DNA from: Pseudomonas sp. R76
GTDB taxonomy: Bacteria; Pseudomonadota; Gammaproteobacteria; Pseudomonadales; Pseudomonadaceae
Assembly: GCF_009834565.1 (NCBI RefSeq)
Contig: NZ_CP019428.1
Coordinates: 6,138,001 to 6,202,000 of the forward strand
DNA length: 64,000 bases
Direction of reading: 5' to 3'
The notes under the pieces are model-generated. The model saw only the letters and a program-made list of their open reading frames with translations. It searched no databases and had not been told where the DNA came from. The position numbers and the translations under genes are program-made. Shown piece after piece: positions 19,656 to 27,841 of this stretch (position 1 is its first letter; each line of letters starts with the position of its first letter).

Positions 19656-22600
19656 ATGCCCAGACTGCCGACCGTGATACTGCTGTCGCTGCTGACCTGG
19701 ACCGCAACGGCTGGCGCGTTGACTCTCACCGATGAAGAGCGTGGCTGGCTGGCGGACCATCAGGAGCTGCGCCTTGGGGTGGATGCCTCCTGGCCACCCT
19801 TCGAATACCGTGACGAAAATGGCCGTTATCAAGGCCTGGCCGCCGACTACGTGCGCTTGATCCAGGACCGCCTGGGCGTCAGGATCAAACTGATCGAGCC
19901 CGTAAACTGGACCGCCGTGCTCGAGCAGGCCAAAAACAACCAGCTCGACCTGCTGCCCGGCATCATGTCCACCCCGGAGCGCCAGGGTTTCCTGGCCTTC
20001 ACGCGCCCGTACCTGGATTTCCCGATTGTCATCCTCGCCCATGAAGGCGGCGCGAAACCGCGCAACCTGAAGGATTTGTACGGTCTCAAGATTGCTGTGG
20101 TGGAAAACTACGCACCGCATGAATTACTGCGCACCCACCACCCGGATCTCAACCTGGTGGCCATGCCCAACGTCAGCTCGACTCTGCAGGCGCTGGCCAC
20201 CGATGAAGTGGATGCGGTCGTAGGCGATCTTGCCTCCAGCGTCTGGAGCCTGCGCCAACTCAAGCTTGATGGTTTATACGTCAGCGGCGAAACGCCCTAC
20301 CGCTATCAGTTGGCGATGGGCGTACCGCGCGATGAGAAAATGCTGGTGGGCATCCTGGACAAGGTGCTCGCCGACCTCAGCTCAGACGAAACCGACGCGA
20401 TCCAGCAACATTGGGTCGGCAGCTTTACCGATCACCGCACATTCTGGGCCGACCTGCTGATGTACGGCCTGCCCGCCGTGCTGCTGTTGAGCACCGTGCT
20501 GGCCATCGTGATTCGGATCAATCGTCGGCTCAGCTCGGAAATTTCCCGACGGGTCGCCCTTGAGCAGGAACTGCGCAGCAGTGAATACCACTATCGCGGC
20601 CTGGTGGAGAGCCTGTCCGCCATCGCCTGGGAAGCCAGCATCACTGACTTCACCTACAGCTACGTGTCGCCCCATGCCGAAGACCTGCTCGGCTACCCCC
20701 GCGCGCATTGGCTGATCCCCGGTTTCTGGCGCAACATCATCCACCCCGCCGACCTGACGCGCGCCGAAGCCTATTGCTACCGCGAAACCCGCGCCAACCG
20801 CGATCACAGCCTCGATTATCGGGTGATCACCGCCGATGGCCGCTGCCTGTGGGTGCGCGATATTGTCAGCCTTATCGAGCACGGGCATGAGCCGGTGCTG
20901 CGCGGCCTGATGATTGATATCAGCGAAGCCAAGCGCACTGAAGAGGCCCTGCAGCTTTCCGAGCAGAAATTTGCCTCGGTGTTCCAGCAATGCCCGGACA
21001 TCCTGGTGATTGCGCGGCTTTCCGATGGCTGCCTGCTGGAGGTCAACAAGGCTTTTGAAGACCAAATTGGCTTGAGCGCTGAACAAGTCGTGGGCAAAAC
21101 CGCCACCGAACTGAATATCTGGGGCATTCAAGGCGTCGGCCCCGACCTGCTGCAACGCGTGCAAACCACCAGCATCCGCAACCTCGAAATGCCGTTTCGA
21201 CGCAGCAACGGCCAAGCCTTTACCGGCCTGATTTCGGCGGAGCCGTTCCAACTCGATACCACCGAGGCTCTGGTGGTGGTGGTGCGTGATATCACCCAGC
21301 TCAAGGAAACCCAGCAACAGCTGCAAACCTCCGAAGAGAAATTCGCCAAGGCCTTCCATGCCTCACCCGATGGCTTGCTGCTCAGCCGCCAACGCGATGG
21401 GCTGCTGATTGAAGTGAATGACGGTTTCAGCCGGATTACCGGGTTTACCAGCGCAACCTCGCTCGACCAATCCACCCTGGACTTGGGCATCTGGGTCGAC
21501 CTCAACGAACGCAAACATATGCTTGAGCTGATGCAGCGCGACGGGTTTGTGCGCGATTTCGTCTGCCATATACGCCGCAACGACGGCCAGATTCGCCTCT
21601 GCGAAGTCTCCAGCCGCCCACTGCCCATCGGCGATGAAGATTGCATGCTGACCATTGCTCGGGACATCACCGAACGCCAGTTCATGCAGGAAAAACTGCA
21701 ACAGGCCGCGACGGTGTTTGAAAGCACGGCCGAAGGCGTGTTGATCACCGACACTCGGCAGAACATCAGCGCCGTCAACCGCGCCTTCACTGAAATCACC
21801 GGCTACAGCGAAGCCGAAGCGCTGGGCAGCACGCCGCGCCTGCTCGCCTCCGGCCTGCATGACAGCGCATTCTATGCGGCCATGTGGCACCAGTTAACCG
21901 CCCAGGGCCATTGGCAGGGTGAGATATCCAACCGCCGCAAAAACGGCGAGTTGTACCCCAGCTGGCTGACCATCAGTGCCGTGCGCAACCGCGAGCAATT
22001 GATCACCCACTTTGTCGCCGTGTTTGCCGACATTTCCAGCCTCAAGCACGCCCAGGCGCGGCTCGACTACCAGGCGCATCATGACCCACTGACCGGCCTG
22101 CCCAACCGCACCTTGTTTGAAAGCCGTTTGCAGGCGGCACTCAATGGCCAACAGGAAAGCGGCAACCAAGGCGCCGTGCTGTTCCTCGACCTGGACCGCT
22201 TCAAGCATATCAACGACAGCCTCGGCCATCCCATCGGCGACCTGCTGCTCAAGGACATCGCCGTGCGCCTCAAGGACCAACTGCGTGACGTCGACACCGT
22301 GGCGCGCCTGGGCGGCGACGAGTTCATCATCCTGCTGCCCGGCCTGCAACACGCCAGCGACGCCGAACACCTGGCCAATAAACTGCTCGCCTGTTTTACC
22401 CCGCCCTTCCAGGCTGGTGAGCACGAGTTCTTTATCAGCGCGAGTATCGGCACCAGCCTGTACCCGCAGGACGGCACTGACGTCGCCACGCTGGTCAAAA
22501 ATGCCGACGCCGCGATGTACCGCTCCAAGGCCAAGGGCCGCAACCGCGTCGAAAGCTACACCCGCGACCTCACCGCCCAAGCCAACGAACGCGTGGCCCT

Positions 22601-23399
22601 GGAACACGAACTTCGCCGCGCCATCGAACGTGAAGAGTTGAGCCTGTGCTACCAACCCAAACTGAGCCTGGCGACTCAGGAACTGATCGGCGCCGAAGCC
22701 CTGATCCGCTGGCGCCACCCCACCTTCGGCGACGTGCCGCCCGAGCATTTCATCGCCCTCGCCGAAGAGAACGGCATGATCCTGCAAATTGGCGACTGGG
22801 TGCTGGAACAGGCCTGCCGGCAACTGCACGCCTGGCAAACCGTCTTTGAAGATTTCGGCCCACTGTCGGTGAACCTTGCCGGCGCGCAACTGCGTCACCC
22901 CAACCTGCTCGGGCGCATTGAGCAGCTCCTGCGCGACTACCGCCTGGAGCCCGGCTGCCTGCAACTGGAGATCACCGAAAACTTCATCATGAGCCAGGCC
23001 GAAGAAGCCCTGGAAGTGCTGCACCAGCTCAAACGCCTCGGCGTGCAGCTGGCGATTGACGATTTCGGCACCGGCTATTCATCCCTCAGCTACCTCAAAC
23101 GCCTGCCGCTGGACTTCCTCAAGATCGACCAGTCGTTCGTACGCGGCCTGCCCGACGACCCTCACGACGCCGCCATCGTGCGCGCCATCATCGCCCTGGG
23201 CCACAGCATGCAATTCACCATCATCGCCGAAGGCGTGGAAAACCCCGCGCAACAGGCCTTCCTCGCCGCCGAAGGCTGCGAACAGATGCAAGGCTACATC
23301 GTCAGCCTGCCCCTGCCGCCCGAGCTTTTTGCCGCGACATTTCTTCATATGAGGGTTTCAGACTTTTCGGATGGCACAGCGGGGAAACCGTCGTTATAA
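19656..23399 (+). CDS. rmcA: RmcA-type c-di-GMP cyclase/phosphodiesterase (SBP-PAS4-GGDEF-EAL)
   Basis: A large inner-membrane signalling enzyme of 1247 aa. Order: signal peptide (about 1-21), periplasmic SBP_bac_3-type solute-binding domain (about 25-255), a membrane helix (about 268-288, LLMYGLPAVLLLSTVLAIVI), four PAS domains (about 305-805), GGDEF (RLGGDEFIILLPG, motif at 886-890) and EAL (GAEALIRWRHP, motif at 1014-1016, with DDFGTGYSSLSYL later). Both catalytic signatures are intact. Length, architecture and position next to rpoD match P. aeruginosa RmcA (PA0575), a redox-responsive c-di-GMP-degrading enzyme needed for biofilm maintenance. The ligand of the periplasmic domain is not evident here. 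The stop codon overlaps a TATAAT that probably drives the following tRNA. Confidence 0.92.
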   Translation: MPRLPTVILLSLLTWTATAGALTLTDEERGWLADHQELRLGVDASWPPFEYRDENGRYQGLAADYVRLIQDRLGVRIKLIEPVNWTAVLEQAKNNQLDLLPGIMSTPERQGFLAFTRPYLDFPIVILAHEGGAKPRNLKDLYGLKIAVVENYAPHELLRTHHPDLNLVAMPNVSSTLQALATDEVDAVVGDLASSVWSLRQLKLDGLYVSGETPYRYQLAMGVPRDEKMLVGILDKVLADLSSDETDAIQQHWVGSFTDHRTFWADLLMYGLPAVLLLSTVLAIVIRINRRLSSEISRRVALEQELRSSEYHYRGLVESLSAIAWEASITDFTYSYVSPHAEDLLGYPRAHWLIPGFWRNIIHPADLTRAEAYCYRETRANRDHSLDYRVITADGRCLWVRDIVSLIEHGHEPVLRGLMIDISEAKRTEEALQLSEQKFASVFQQCPDILVIARLSDGCLLEVNKAFEDQIGLSAEQVVGKTATELNIWGIQGVGPDLLQRVQTTSIRNLEMPFRRSNGQAFTGLISAEPFQLDTTEALVVVVRDITQLKETQQQLQTSEEKFAKAFHASPDGLLLSRQRDGLLIEVNDGFSRITGFTSATSLDQSTLDLGIWVDLNERKHMLELMQRDGFVRDFVCHIRRNDGQIRLCEVSSRPLPIGDEDCMLTIARDITERQFMQEKLQQAATVFESTAEGVLITDTRQNISAVNRAFTEITGYSEAEALGSTPRLLASGLHDSAFYAAMWHQLTAQGHWQGEISNRRKNGELYPSWLTISAVRNREQLITHFVAVFADISSLKHAQARLDYQAHHDPLTGLPNRTLFESRLQAALNGQQESGNQGAVLFLDLDRFKHINDSLGHPIGDLLLKDIAVRLKDQLRDVDTVARLGGDEFIILLPGLQHASDAEHLANKLLACFTPPFQAGEHEFFISASIGTSLYPQDGTDVATLVKNADAAMYRSKAKGRNRVESYTRDLTAQANERVALEHELRRAIEREELSLCYQPKLSLATQELIGAEALIRWRHPTFGDVPPEHFIALAEENGMILQIGDWVLEQACRQLHAWQTVFEDFGPLSVNLAGAQLRHPNLLGRIEQLLRDYRLEPGCLQLEITENFIMSQAEEALEVLHQLKRLGVQLAIDDFGTGYSSLSYLKRLPLDFLKIDQSFVRGLPDDPHDAAIVRAIIALGHSMQFTIIAEGVENPAQQAFLAAEGCEQMQGYIVSLPLPPELFAATFLHMRVSDFSDGTAGKPSL

Positions 23400-23416
23400 T
23401 CCGCGACCTGTGACAA
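23395..23416 (+). promoter_or_regulatory. tRNA promoter -10 overlapping the rmcA stop, GC-rich discriminator
   Basis: A perfect TATAAT at 23395-23400 contains the rmcA TAA stop (23397-23399). It is followed by the GC-rich CCGCGACC, typical of stringently controlled stable-RNA promoters. The -35 region (around 23372-23377, TGGCAC) is weak and inside rmcA. The predicted start is about 10 bases before the mature tRNA. Confidence 0.65.
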
Positions 23417-23493
23417 GGGCCTATAGCTCAGTTGGTCAGAGCAGAGGACTCATAATCCTTTGGTCCACGGTTCAAGTCCGTGTGGGCCCACCA
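23417..23493 (+). tRNA. tRNA with CAU anticodon, probably tRNA-Ile2 (lysidine type)
   Basis: A 77-base tRNA with genomically encoded CCA. Acceptor GGGCCTA pairs with TGGGCCC (one G-U pair), the anticodon loop is CTCATAA, and the T-arm has GGTTCAAGTCC. The anticodon CAU could be Met or Ile2. The acceptor pairs C4-G69 and C5-G68, which E. coli TilS uses to choose tRNA-Ile2, are present, and the anticodon and T arms resemble E. coli ileX more than metT. If Ile2, C34 is modified to lysidine and the tRNA reads AUA. Older annotations at this locus say tRNA-Met. Confidence 0.95.
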
Positions 23494-23498
23494 AACAA

Positions 23499-23524
23499 AA
23501 AAGCCGCGCAATGCGCGGCTTTTG
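23499..23524 (+). terminator. Intrinsic terminator after the tRNA
   Basis: AAAAGCCGCGCA and TGCGCGGCTTTT form a perfect 12-bp inverted repeat with a one-base centre (a 3-5-base loop in practice), flanked by A- and T-runs. It can work in both directions, ending the tRNA transcript and the hicAB transcript coming from the right. Confidence 0.92.
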
Positions 23525-23541
23525 CGTGTCTGGCGTTCGAC

Positions 23542-23943
23542 TTACACAGACAACTCACGCAACGCCGCCGTCGCCAAAAAGCCTGACCGCGATGCATAGC
23601 GATGATCCTTCTGCACACGCTCATCAATGCGGTGCAGCAACTGTTCCGGCAAAGAGGCATTGAAGCGCACCGACTTACCCAAGTACGGCGTGAGATCAAA
23701 GTCGACTATCGCCCAGACACCGCCGGCAAAGTCCGGATTGTTCAAGTGAGCATCGACCTCTTGTGCTTGGGGAAGTTTTTCCTGGTCGGCAACCAGCCCT
23801 TCCAGGTGCAGCGTCAACGCCTCCCGAACATTATCCAACGCTTCGGAAAACGAGGAGCCTGCCGAAAAGCAACCAGGTACATCAGGGACCGTCACGCTGT
23901 AGTCCGAATCGGCGTCTTTATGTACTACCACTGGGAATTTCAT
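23542..23943 (-). CDS. hicB: HicB-type antitoxin with ribbon-helix-helix domain
   Basis: Antitoxin partner of the adjacent HicA. The N-terminal degraded RNase H-like HicB domain reads MKFPVVVHKDADSDYSVTVPDVPGCFSAG. The C-terminus (SVRFNASLPEQLLHRIDERVQKDHRYASRSGFLATAALREL, quoted by ends only: Ser-Val to Glu-Leu, about residues 90-130) fits a ribbon-helix-helix DNA-binding domain, so HicB probably autoregulates. A strong GGAGGTGG lies before its ATG. hicA is upstream with a 55-base gap, the usual toxin-first order. Length is 133 aa. Confidence 0.92.
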   Translation of the reverse strand: MKFPVVVHKDADSDYSVTVPDVPGCFSAGSSFSEALDNVREALTLHLEGLVADQEKLPQAQEVDAHLNNPDFAGGVWAIVDFDLTPYLGKSVRFNASLPEQLLHRIDERVQKDHRYASRSGFLATAALRELSV

Positions 23944-23998
23944 CGCTCCACCTCCGAACGAACTCTAAGGAGCTCATCCAACTCGTCGGCCAGTCTTA

Positions 23999-24181
23999 TC
24001 ACTTGAGACCTGCTGATTTGAAAATACTGTGTAAGGTACCCTTGGCAATCTCTGACTTGGGGTGAGGCACGGTGACACGTCCCCGCTTCTCAGGGTGCTT
24101 GAACTGGTGATGACTGCCCTTTACTGCCACCTCAAACCATCCATCTGCAACCAAGCGTTCAATCAGCTCTCTGCTTCTCAT
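23999..24181 (-). CDS. hicA: HicA-type mRNA interferase toxin
   Basis: A 60-aa double-stranded-RNA-binding-fold toxin that cleaves mRNA and blocks translation. It has the family core MRSRELIERLVADGWFEVA, the catalytic GSHHQFKHP (His24) and RVTVPHPKSEIAKGTLHSI. The start at 24181 has AAGGGTGG upstream; an open frame back to 24211 would run through the operator. The toxin looks intact, so the system is probably active. Confidence 0.93.
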   Translation of the reverse strand: MRSRELIERLVADGWFEVAVKGSHHQFKHPEKRGRVTVPHPKSEIAKGTLHSIFKSAGLK

Positions 24182-24192
24182 CGCCCACCCTT

Positions 24193-24213
24193 CAGTGTGT
24201 ATATTACACACTG
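24193..24213 (-). promoter_or_regulatory. Palindromic operator of hicAB
   Basis: CAGTGTGTA and TACACACTG are perfect inverted 9-mers around a 3-base centre, 12 bases upstream of the hicA ATG. On the minus strand it contains TAATAT, a plausible -10, so binding by HicB would block transcription. A second, looser GTGT/ACAC pair lies at about 24226-24242. Confidence 0.7.
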
Positions 24214-24691
24214 CTGACTAACAGAGTGTTTTTTTACACACAGCACACACCAATGAATAAAGCCCGCTAATCCTCTGGCCGGGCTCGTATGCCGCGATGA
24301 TGACGACGCAAAGAGCTTTTCTGCCAGCGAACATCTGTCAGTTTTTGTGCCTCGATTTTAAGGGTGGCCTCCGCGCGAAAAGTCGCGACGTTATAAGCAA
24401 TGAAATATTTGTTAATGGTACTCAACCGCTGCGGCACAGACCCTGCTCGGCCACCCGCACCAGCACGAGGAAACCCGGCTCCATGCCTCAATCCAACCGT
24501 TCACCCCACGCCTTTTTTACCCTCAGCCTGCGCACCGCAGGCGCTCTCGCCATCACCCTTGCGCCTGACTCGTTTATCCCGAACGATCCCGCCGCCGCAA
24601 AAGTGTGCAAGTTGCCCTAGTCACGCCCATCCAGCGCGGGCACAAGCCTGTAACATACCGCCCCATTGCCGCCCGCACTGGAGCCCTGCCC
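24214..24691. other. Gap between hicA and the Lrp-type regulator
   Basis: About 480 bases without a convincing gene. Contents: the hicAB upstream region with T- and ACAC-rich sequence; a hairpin AGCCCG...CGGGCT near 24261-24287; and the leader of the Lrp-type gene. Two overlapping plus-strand frames (24297-24620 and 24400-24708) have no family resemblance and poor start contexts. Confidence 0.5.
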
Positions 24692-25138
24692 TTGCCCGTC
24701 CTCGATGAAATCGATCGCCAACTGATCGCCGCCTTGCAGATCAACGCTCGCGAAAGCGTGGCCATGCTTGCCCGGCAACTGGGTATCGCGCGCACCACGG
24801 TGACGTCGCGCCTGGCGCGCCTGGAGAAAACCCAGGTGATTACCGGCTACGGCGTGCGCCTCGGCCAGCGTGTGGTCGATGGGGGTTTGCAGGCTTATGT
24901 GGGGATTACCGTGCAAGCACGCTCGGGCAAGGAAGTATTGCGCAGGCTGAGTGCCATGGCGCAGGTGCAGCAGTTGTGTGCGGTGAGTGGCGAGTTTGAT
25001 TACGTGGCGTGGCTGCGCACCGATTCGCCGGAGCAGCTGGATCAGTTGCTGGACCAGATCGGCAGTGTCGACGGCGTGGAGAAAACCACCACGTCGATCA
25101 TCCTCAGTAACAAATTGGACCGCGGCCAACCAATCTGA
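24692..25138 (+). CDS. Lrp/AsnC family transcriptional regulator
   Basis: A feast/famine regulator of about 148 aa. An N-terminal winged HTH (LDEIDRQLIAALQINARESVAMLARQLGIARTTVTSRLARLEK, about residues 3-45) is followed by a C-terminal RAM ligand-binding domain (GVRLGQRV...VGITVQARSGKEVLRRLS...VSGEFDYVAWLRTDS). The start chosen is TTG at 24692 with GGAG 8-12 bases upstream. A GTG at 24605 is possible but would add a basic unconserved N-terminus without a good ribosome-binding site. It lies just upstream of davB on the same strand and probably regulates lysine catabolism in response to an amino acid. Confidence 0.88.
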   Translation: MPVLDEIDRQLIAALQINARESVAMLARQLGIARTTVTSRLARLEKTQVITGYGVRLGQRVVDGGLQAYVGITVQARSGKEVLRRLSAMAQVQQLCAVSGEFDYVAWLRTDSPEQLDQLLDQIGSVDGVEKTTTSIILSNKLDRGQPI

Positions 25139-25284
25139 CCGCCTATTTCGTCACTTTGACTAAAAACAGTTCAATCCGACGACACATTGCGTCTTAATAA
25201 CGAACGCTACGCTCCCTAAACTGGCTGCCATCTTTTCCTATACTCAACGGGCCACAACCCGCCGAGTCGTCAGTAAGGTCAGCC

Positions 25285-26988
25285 ATGAGCATTCCGTCCA
25301 GCACCATCAGCAAGACCAATCGCCACCCCGCCGACGGTAAAAAACCCATCACCATCTTTGGCCCGGATTTTCCGTTTGCCTTTGATGACTGGATCGAGCA
25401 TCCGGCTGGCCTGGGCAGCATTCCGGCCGCCAACCATGGCGCCGAAGTGGCGATTGTGGGTGCCGGGATCGCGGGCCTGGTGGCCGCTTACGAGTTGATG
25501 AAGCTGGGCCTCAAGCCGGTGGTGTACGAAGCGTCGAAGATGGGCGGCCGCTTGCGTTCCCAGGCGTTTGAAGGCGCCGAGGGCATCATCGCCGAGCTGG
25601 GCGGCATGCGTTTTCCGGTGTCGTCCACCGCGTTCTACCACTATGTGGACAAGCTGGGCCTGGAGACCAAACCCTTCCCCAACCCGCTGACGCCAGCCTC
25701 TGGCAGCACGGTGGTCGACCTCGAAGGCCAGACCCACTACGCACAAAAACTCTCGGACTTGCCGGTGCTGTTTCAGGAAGTCGCCGACGCCTGGGCGGAT
25801 GCGCTGGAAGCCGGCTCGCAGTTCGGTGATATCCAGCAGGCCATCCGCGATCGCGACGTGCCGCGCCTCAAAGCGCTGTGGAACAAGCTGGTGCCGTTGT
25901 GGGACGACCGCACCTTCTATGACTTCGTCGCCACCTCCAAGGCCTTCGCCAAACTGTCGTTCGCGCACCGCGAAGTCTTCGGCCAAGTGGGTTTCGGCAC
26001 CGGCGGCTGGGACTCGGACTTCCCCAACTCGATGCTGGAAATCTTCCGCGTGGTGATGACCAACTGCGACGACCACCAGCACCTGGTTGTCGGCGGCGTG
26101 GCACAAGTGCCCATGGGCATCTGGCGCCATGTGCCGGAACGTTGCGCCCATTGGCCGGCAGGCACCAGCCTCAGCTCGTTGCATCGCGGCGCGCCACGGG
26201 CCGGTGTGAAGCGCATCGCGCACGCCGACGGTGGGCGCTTTGCCGTGACCGACAACTACGGCGACACCCGCGAGTACGCCGCCGTGCTGACCACCTGCCA
26301 AAGCTGGCTGCTGACCACCCAAATCGAATGCGACGAAACCCTGTTCTCGCAAAAGATGTGGATGGCCCTGGACCGCACCCGTTACATGCAGTCGTCGAAA
26401 ACCTTTGTGATGGTCGACCGCCCGTTCTGGAAAGACAAAGACCCGGAAACCGGCCGCGACCTGATGAGCATGACCCTCACCGATCGCCTGACCCGTGGCA
26501 CCTACCTGTTCGACAACGGCGACGACAAGCCGGGCGTGATTTGCCTGTCATATTCGTGGATGAGCGACGCGCTGAAAATGCTCCCGCAGCCCATCGACAA
26601 GCGCGTGAAACTGGCGCTGGACGCACTGAAAAAGATCTACCCGAAAGTCGACATCAAGGCGCGCATCATCGGCGACCCGATCACCGTGTCCTGGGAAGCC
26701 GACCCGCATTTCCTCGGGGCTTTCAAAGGTGCTTTGCCCGGTCACTATCGCTACAACCAGCGGATGTATGCGCACTTTATGCAGAAGGACATGCCCGCCG
26801 AACAGCGTGGGATTTTTATCGCCGGTGACGACGTTTCCTGGACGCCCGCCTGGGTCGAAGGCGCGGTACAAACTTCGCTGAACGCGGTGTGGGGCATCAT
26901 GACCCACTTCGGCGGCAGCACCCATCCGGAGAACCCGGGGCCGGGTGATGTATTCGACGAAATCGGCCCAATCGCCCTGGCCGATTAA
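25285..26988 (+). CDS. davB: Lysine 2-monooxygenase-type flavin amine oxidase (DavB)
   Basis: A FAD-dependent oxidase/monooxygenase of 567 aa. The dinucleotide-binding motif VAIVGAGIAGLVAAYE has Gly59-Gly64, then VVYEASKMGGRLRS and ELGGMRFPVSSTAFYHY. The C-terminal FAD contact is FIAGDDVSWTPAWVEGAVQTSLNAV. The family includes tryptophan 2-monooxygenase (IaaM) and L-lysine 2-monooxygenase. Pairing with the amidase davA 10 bases downstream, an upstream Lrp regulator and neighbouring pqq genes match P. putida davBA (PP_0383-PP_0382), which convert lysine to 5-aminovaleramide and then 5-aminovalerate. Substrate is inferred from context; a tryptophan monooxygenase is the alternative. Confidence 0.85.
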   Translation: MSIPSSTISKTNRHPADGKKPITIFGPDFPFAFDDWIEHPAGLGSIPAANHGAEVAIVGAGIAGLVAAYELMKLGLKPVVYEASKMGGRLRSQAFEGAEGIIAELGGMRFPVSSTAFYHYVDKLGLETKPFPNPLTPASGSTVVDLEGQTHYAQKLSDLPVLFQEVADAWADALEAGSQFGDIQQAIRDRDVPRLKALWNKLVPLWDDRTFYDFVATSKAFAKLSFAHREVFGQVGFGTGGWDSDFPNSMLEIFRVVMTNCDDHQHLVVGGVAQVPMGIWRHVPERCAHWPAGTSLSSLHRGAPRAGVKRIAHADGGRFAVTDNYGDTREYAAVLTTCQSWLLTTQIECDETLFSQKMWMALDRTRYMQSSKTFVMVDRPFWKDKDPETGRDLMSMTLTDRLTRGTYLFDNGDDKPGVICLSYSWMSDALKMLPQPIDKRVKLALDALKKIYPKVDIKARIIGDPITVSWEADPHFLGAFKGALPGHYRYNQRMYAHFMQKDMPAEQRGIFIAGDDVSWTPAWVEGAVQTSLNAVWGIMTHFGGSTHPENPGPGDVFDEIGPIALAD

Positions 26989-26998
26989 GGAGTTGAAC

Positions 26999-27793
26999 AT
27001 GCGCGTCGCCCTGTACCAATGCCCACCGCTGCCGCTGGATGTGGCCGGCAACCTCACGCGCCTGCACCAGCTCGCCCATGAGGCGTCGGGCGCGGATGTG
27101 CTGGTGTTGCCGGAGATGTTTCTCAGCGGCTACAACATCGGCGCCGAAGCGGTTGGCGCGCTGGCCGAGGCACAGGATGGCGCGTCGGCTCAGGCGATTG
27201 CCGAACTTGCCAGGAGCGCGGGGCTGGCGATTGCGTATGGCTACCCGGAGCGGGCCGAGGACGGGCAGATCTACAACGCCGTGCAGTTGATCGACGCCCA
27301 TGGCCAGCGCCTGTGCAACTACCGCAAGACTCACCTGTTTGGCGACCTGGACCACTCGATGTTCAGTGCCGGGGAAGATGATTTCCCGTTGGTGGAACTG
27401 AACGGTTGGAAGCTTGGTTTCCTGATCTGCTACGACCTGGAGTTCCCGGAAAACACCCGGCGCCTGGCCCTGGCCGGTGCTGAACTGATTTTGGTGCCCA
27501 CCGCCAATATGGTGCCGTTCGACTTCGTCGCCGACGTCACCGTGCGGGCACGGGCCTATGAAAACCAGTGTTATGTGGCCTACGCCAACTATTGCGGGCA
27601 GGAAGGCGAAATCCAGTATTGCGGCCAGAGCAGTATTGCCGCGCCGAATGGCCAGCGCGTCGCCCAGGCCGGGCTGGATGAGGCGTTGATTGTCGGGGAG
27701 CTGGATCGCCAATCCATCATCGACGCCCGCACCGCCAATCACTACCTGCAAGACCGTCGCCCCGAGCTGTACGCCGCGCTGCACAAGCCCTGA
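26999..27793 (+). CDS. davA: 5-aminopentanamidase-type carbon-nitrogen hydrolase (DavA)
   Basis: A nitrilase-superfamily amidase of 264 aa that would hydrolyse 5-aminovaleramide to 5-aminovalerate. The start MRVALYQCPPLPLD has AAGGAG 7 bases before it. The Glu-Lys-Cys triad is visible: Glu39 (LVLPEMF), Lys110 (NYRKTHLFG) and Cys144 (LICYDLEFPE). It follows davB with 10 bases between the stop and the ATG, so the two are cotranscribed. pqqF follows after 48 bases. Confidence 0.88.
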   Translation: MRVALYQCPPLPLDVAGNLTRLHQLAHEASGADVLVLPEMFLSGYNIGAEAVGALAEAQDGASAQAIAELARSAGLAIAYGYPERAEDGQIYNAVQLIDAHGQRLCNYRKTHLFGDLDHSMFSAGEDDFPLVELNGWKLGFLICYDLEFPENTRRLALAGAELILVPTANMVPFDFVADVTVRARAYENQCYVAYANYCGQEGEIQYCGQSSIAAPNGQRVAQAGLDEALIVGELDRQSIIDARTANHYLQDRRPELYAALHKP

Positions 27794-27841
27794 CCCGGCC
27801 GGTTTGTTAACATGGCCACCTCCTACGTTTCGGAAGTGCCC

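Noticed and set aside
24297..24708. Two overlapping plus-strand ORFs between hicA and the Lrp-type gene
   Set aside because: No good ribosome-binding site, low-complexity composition, no family resemblance; one overlaps the Lrp start.
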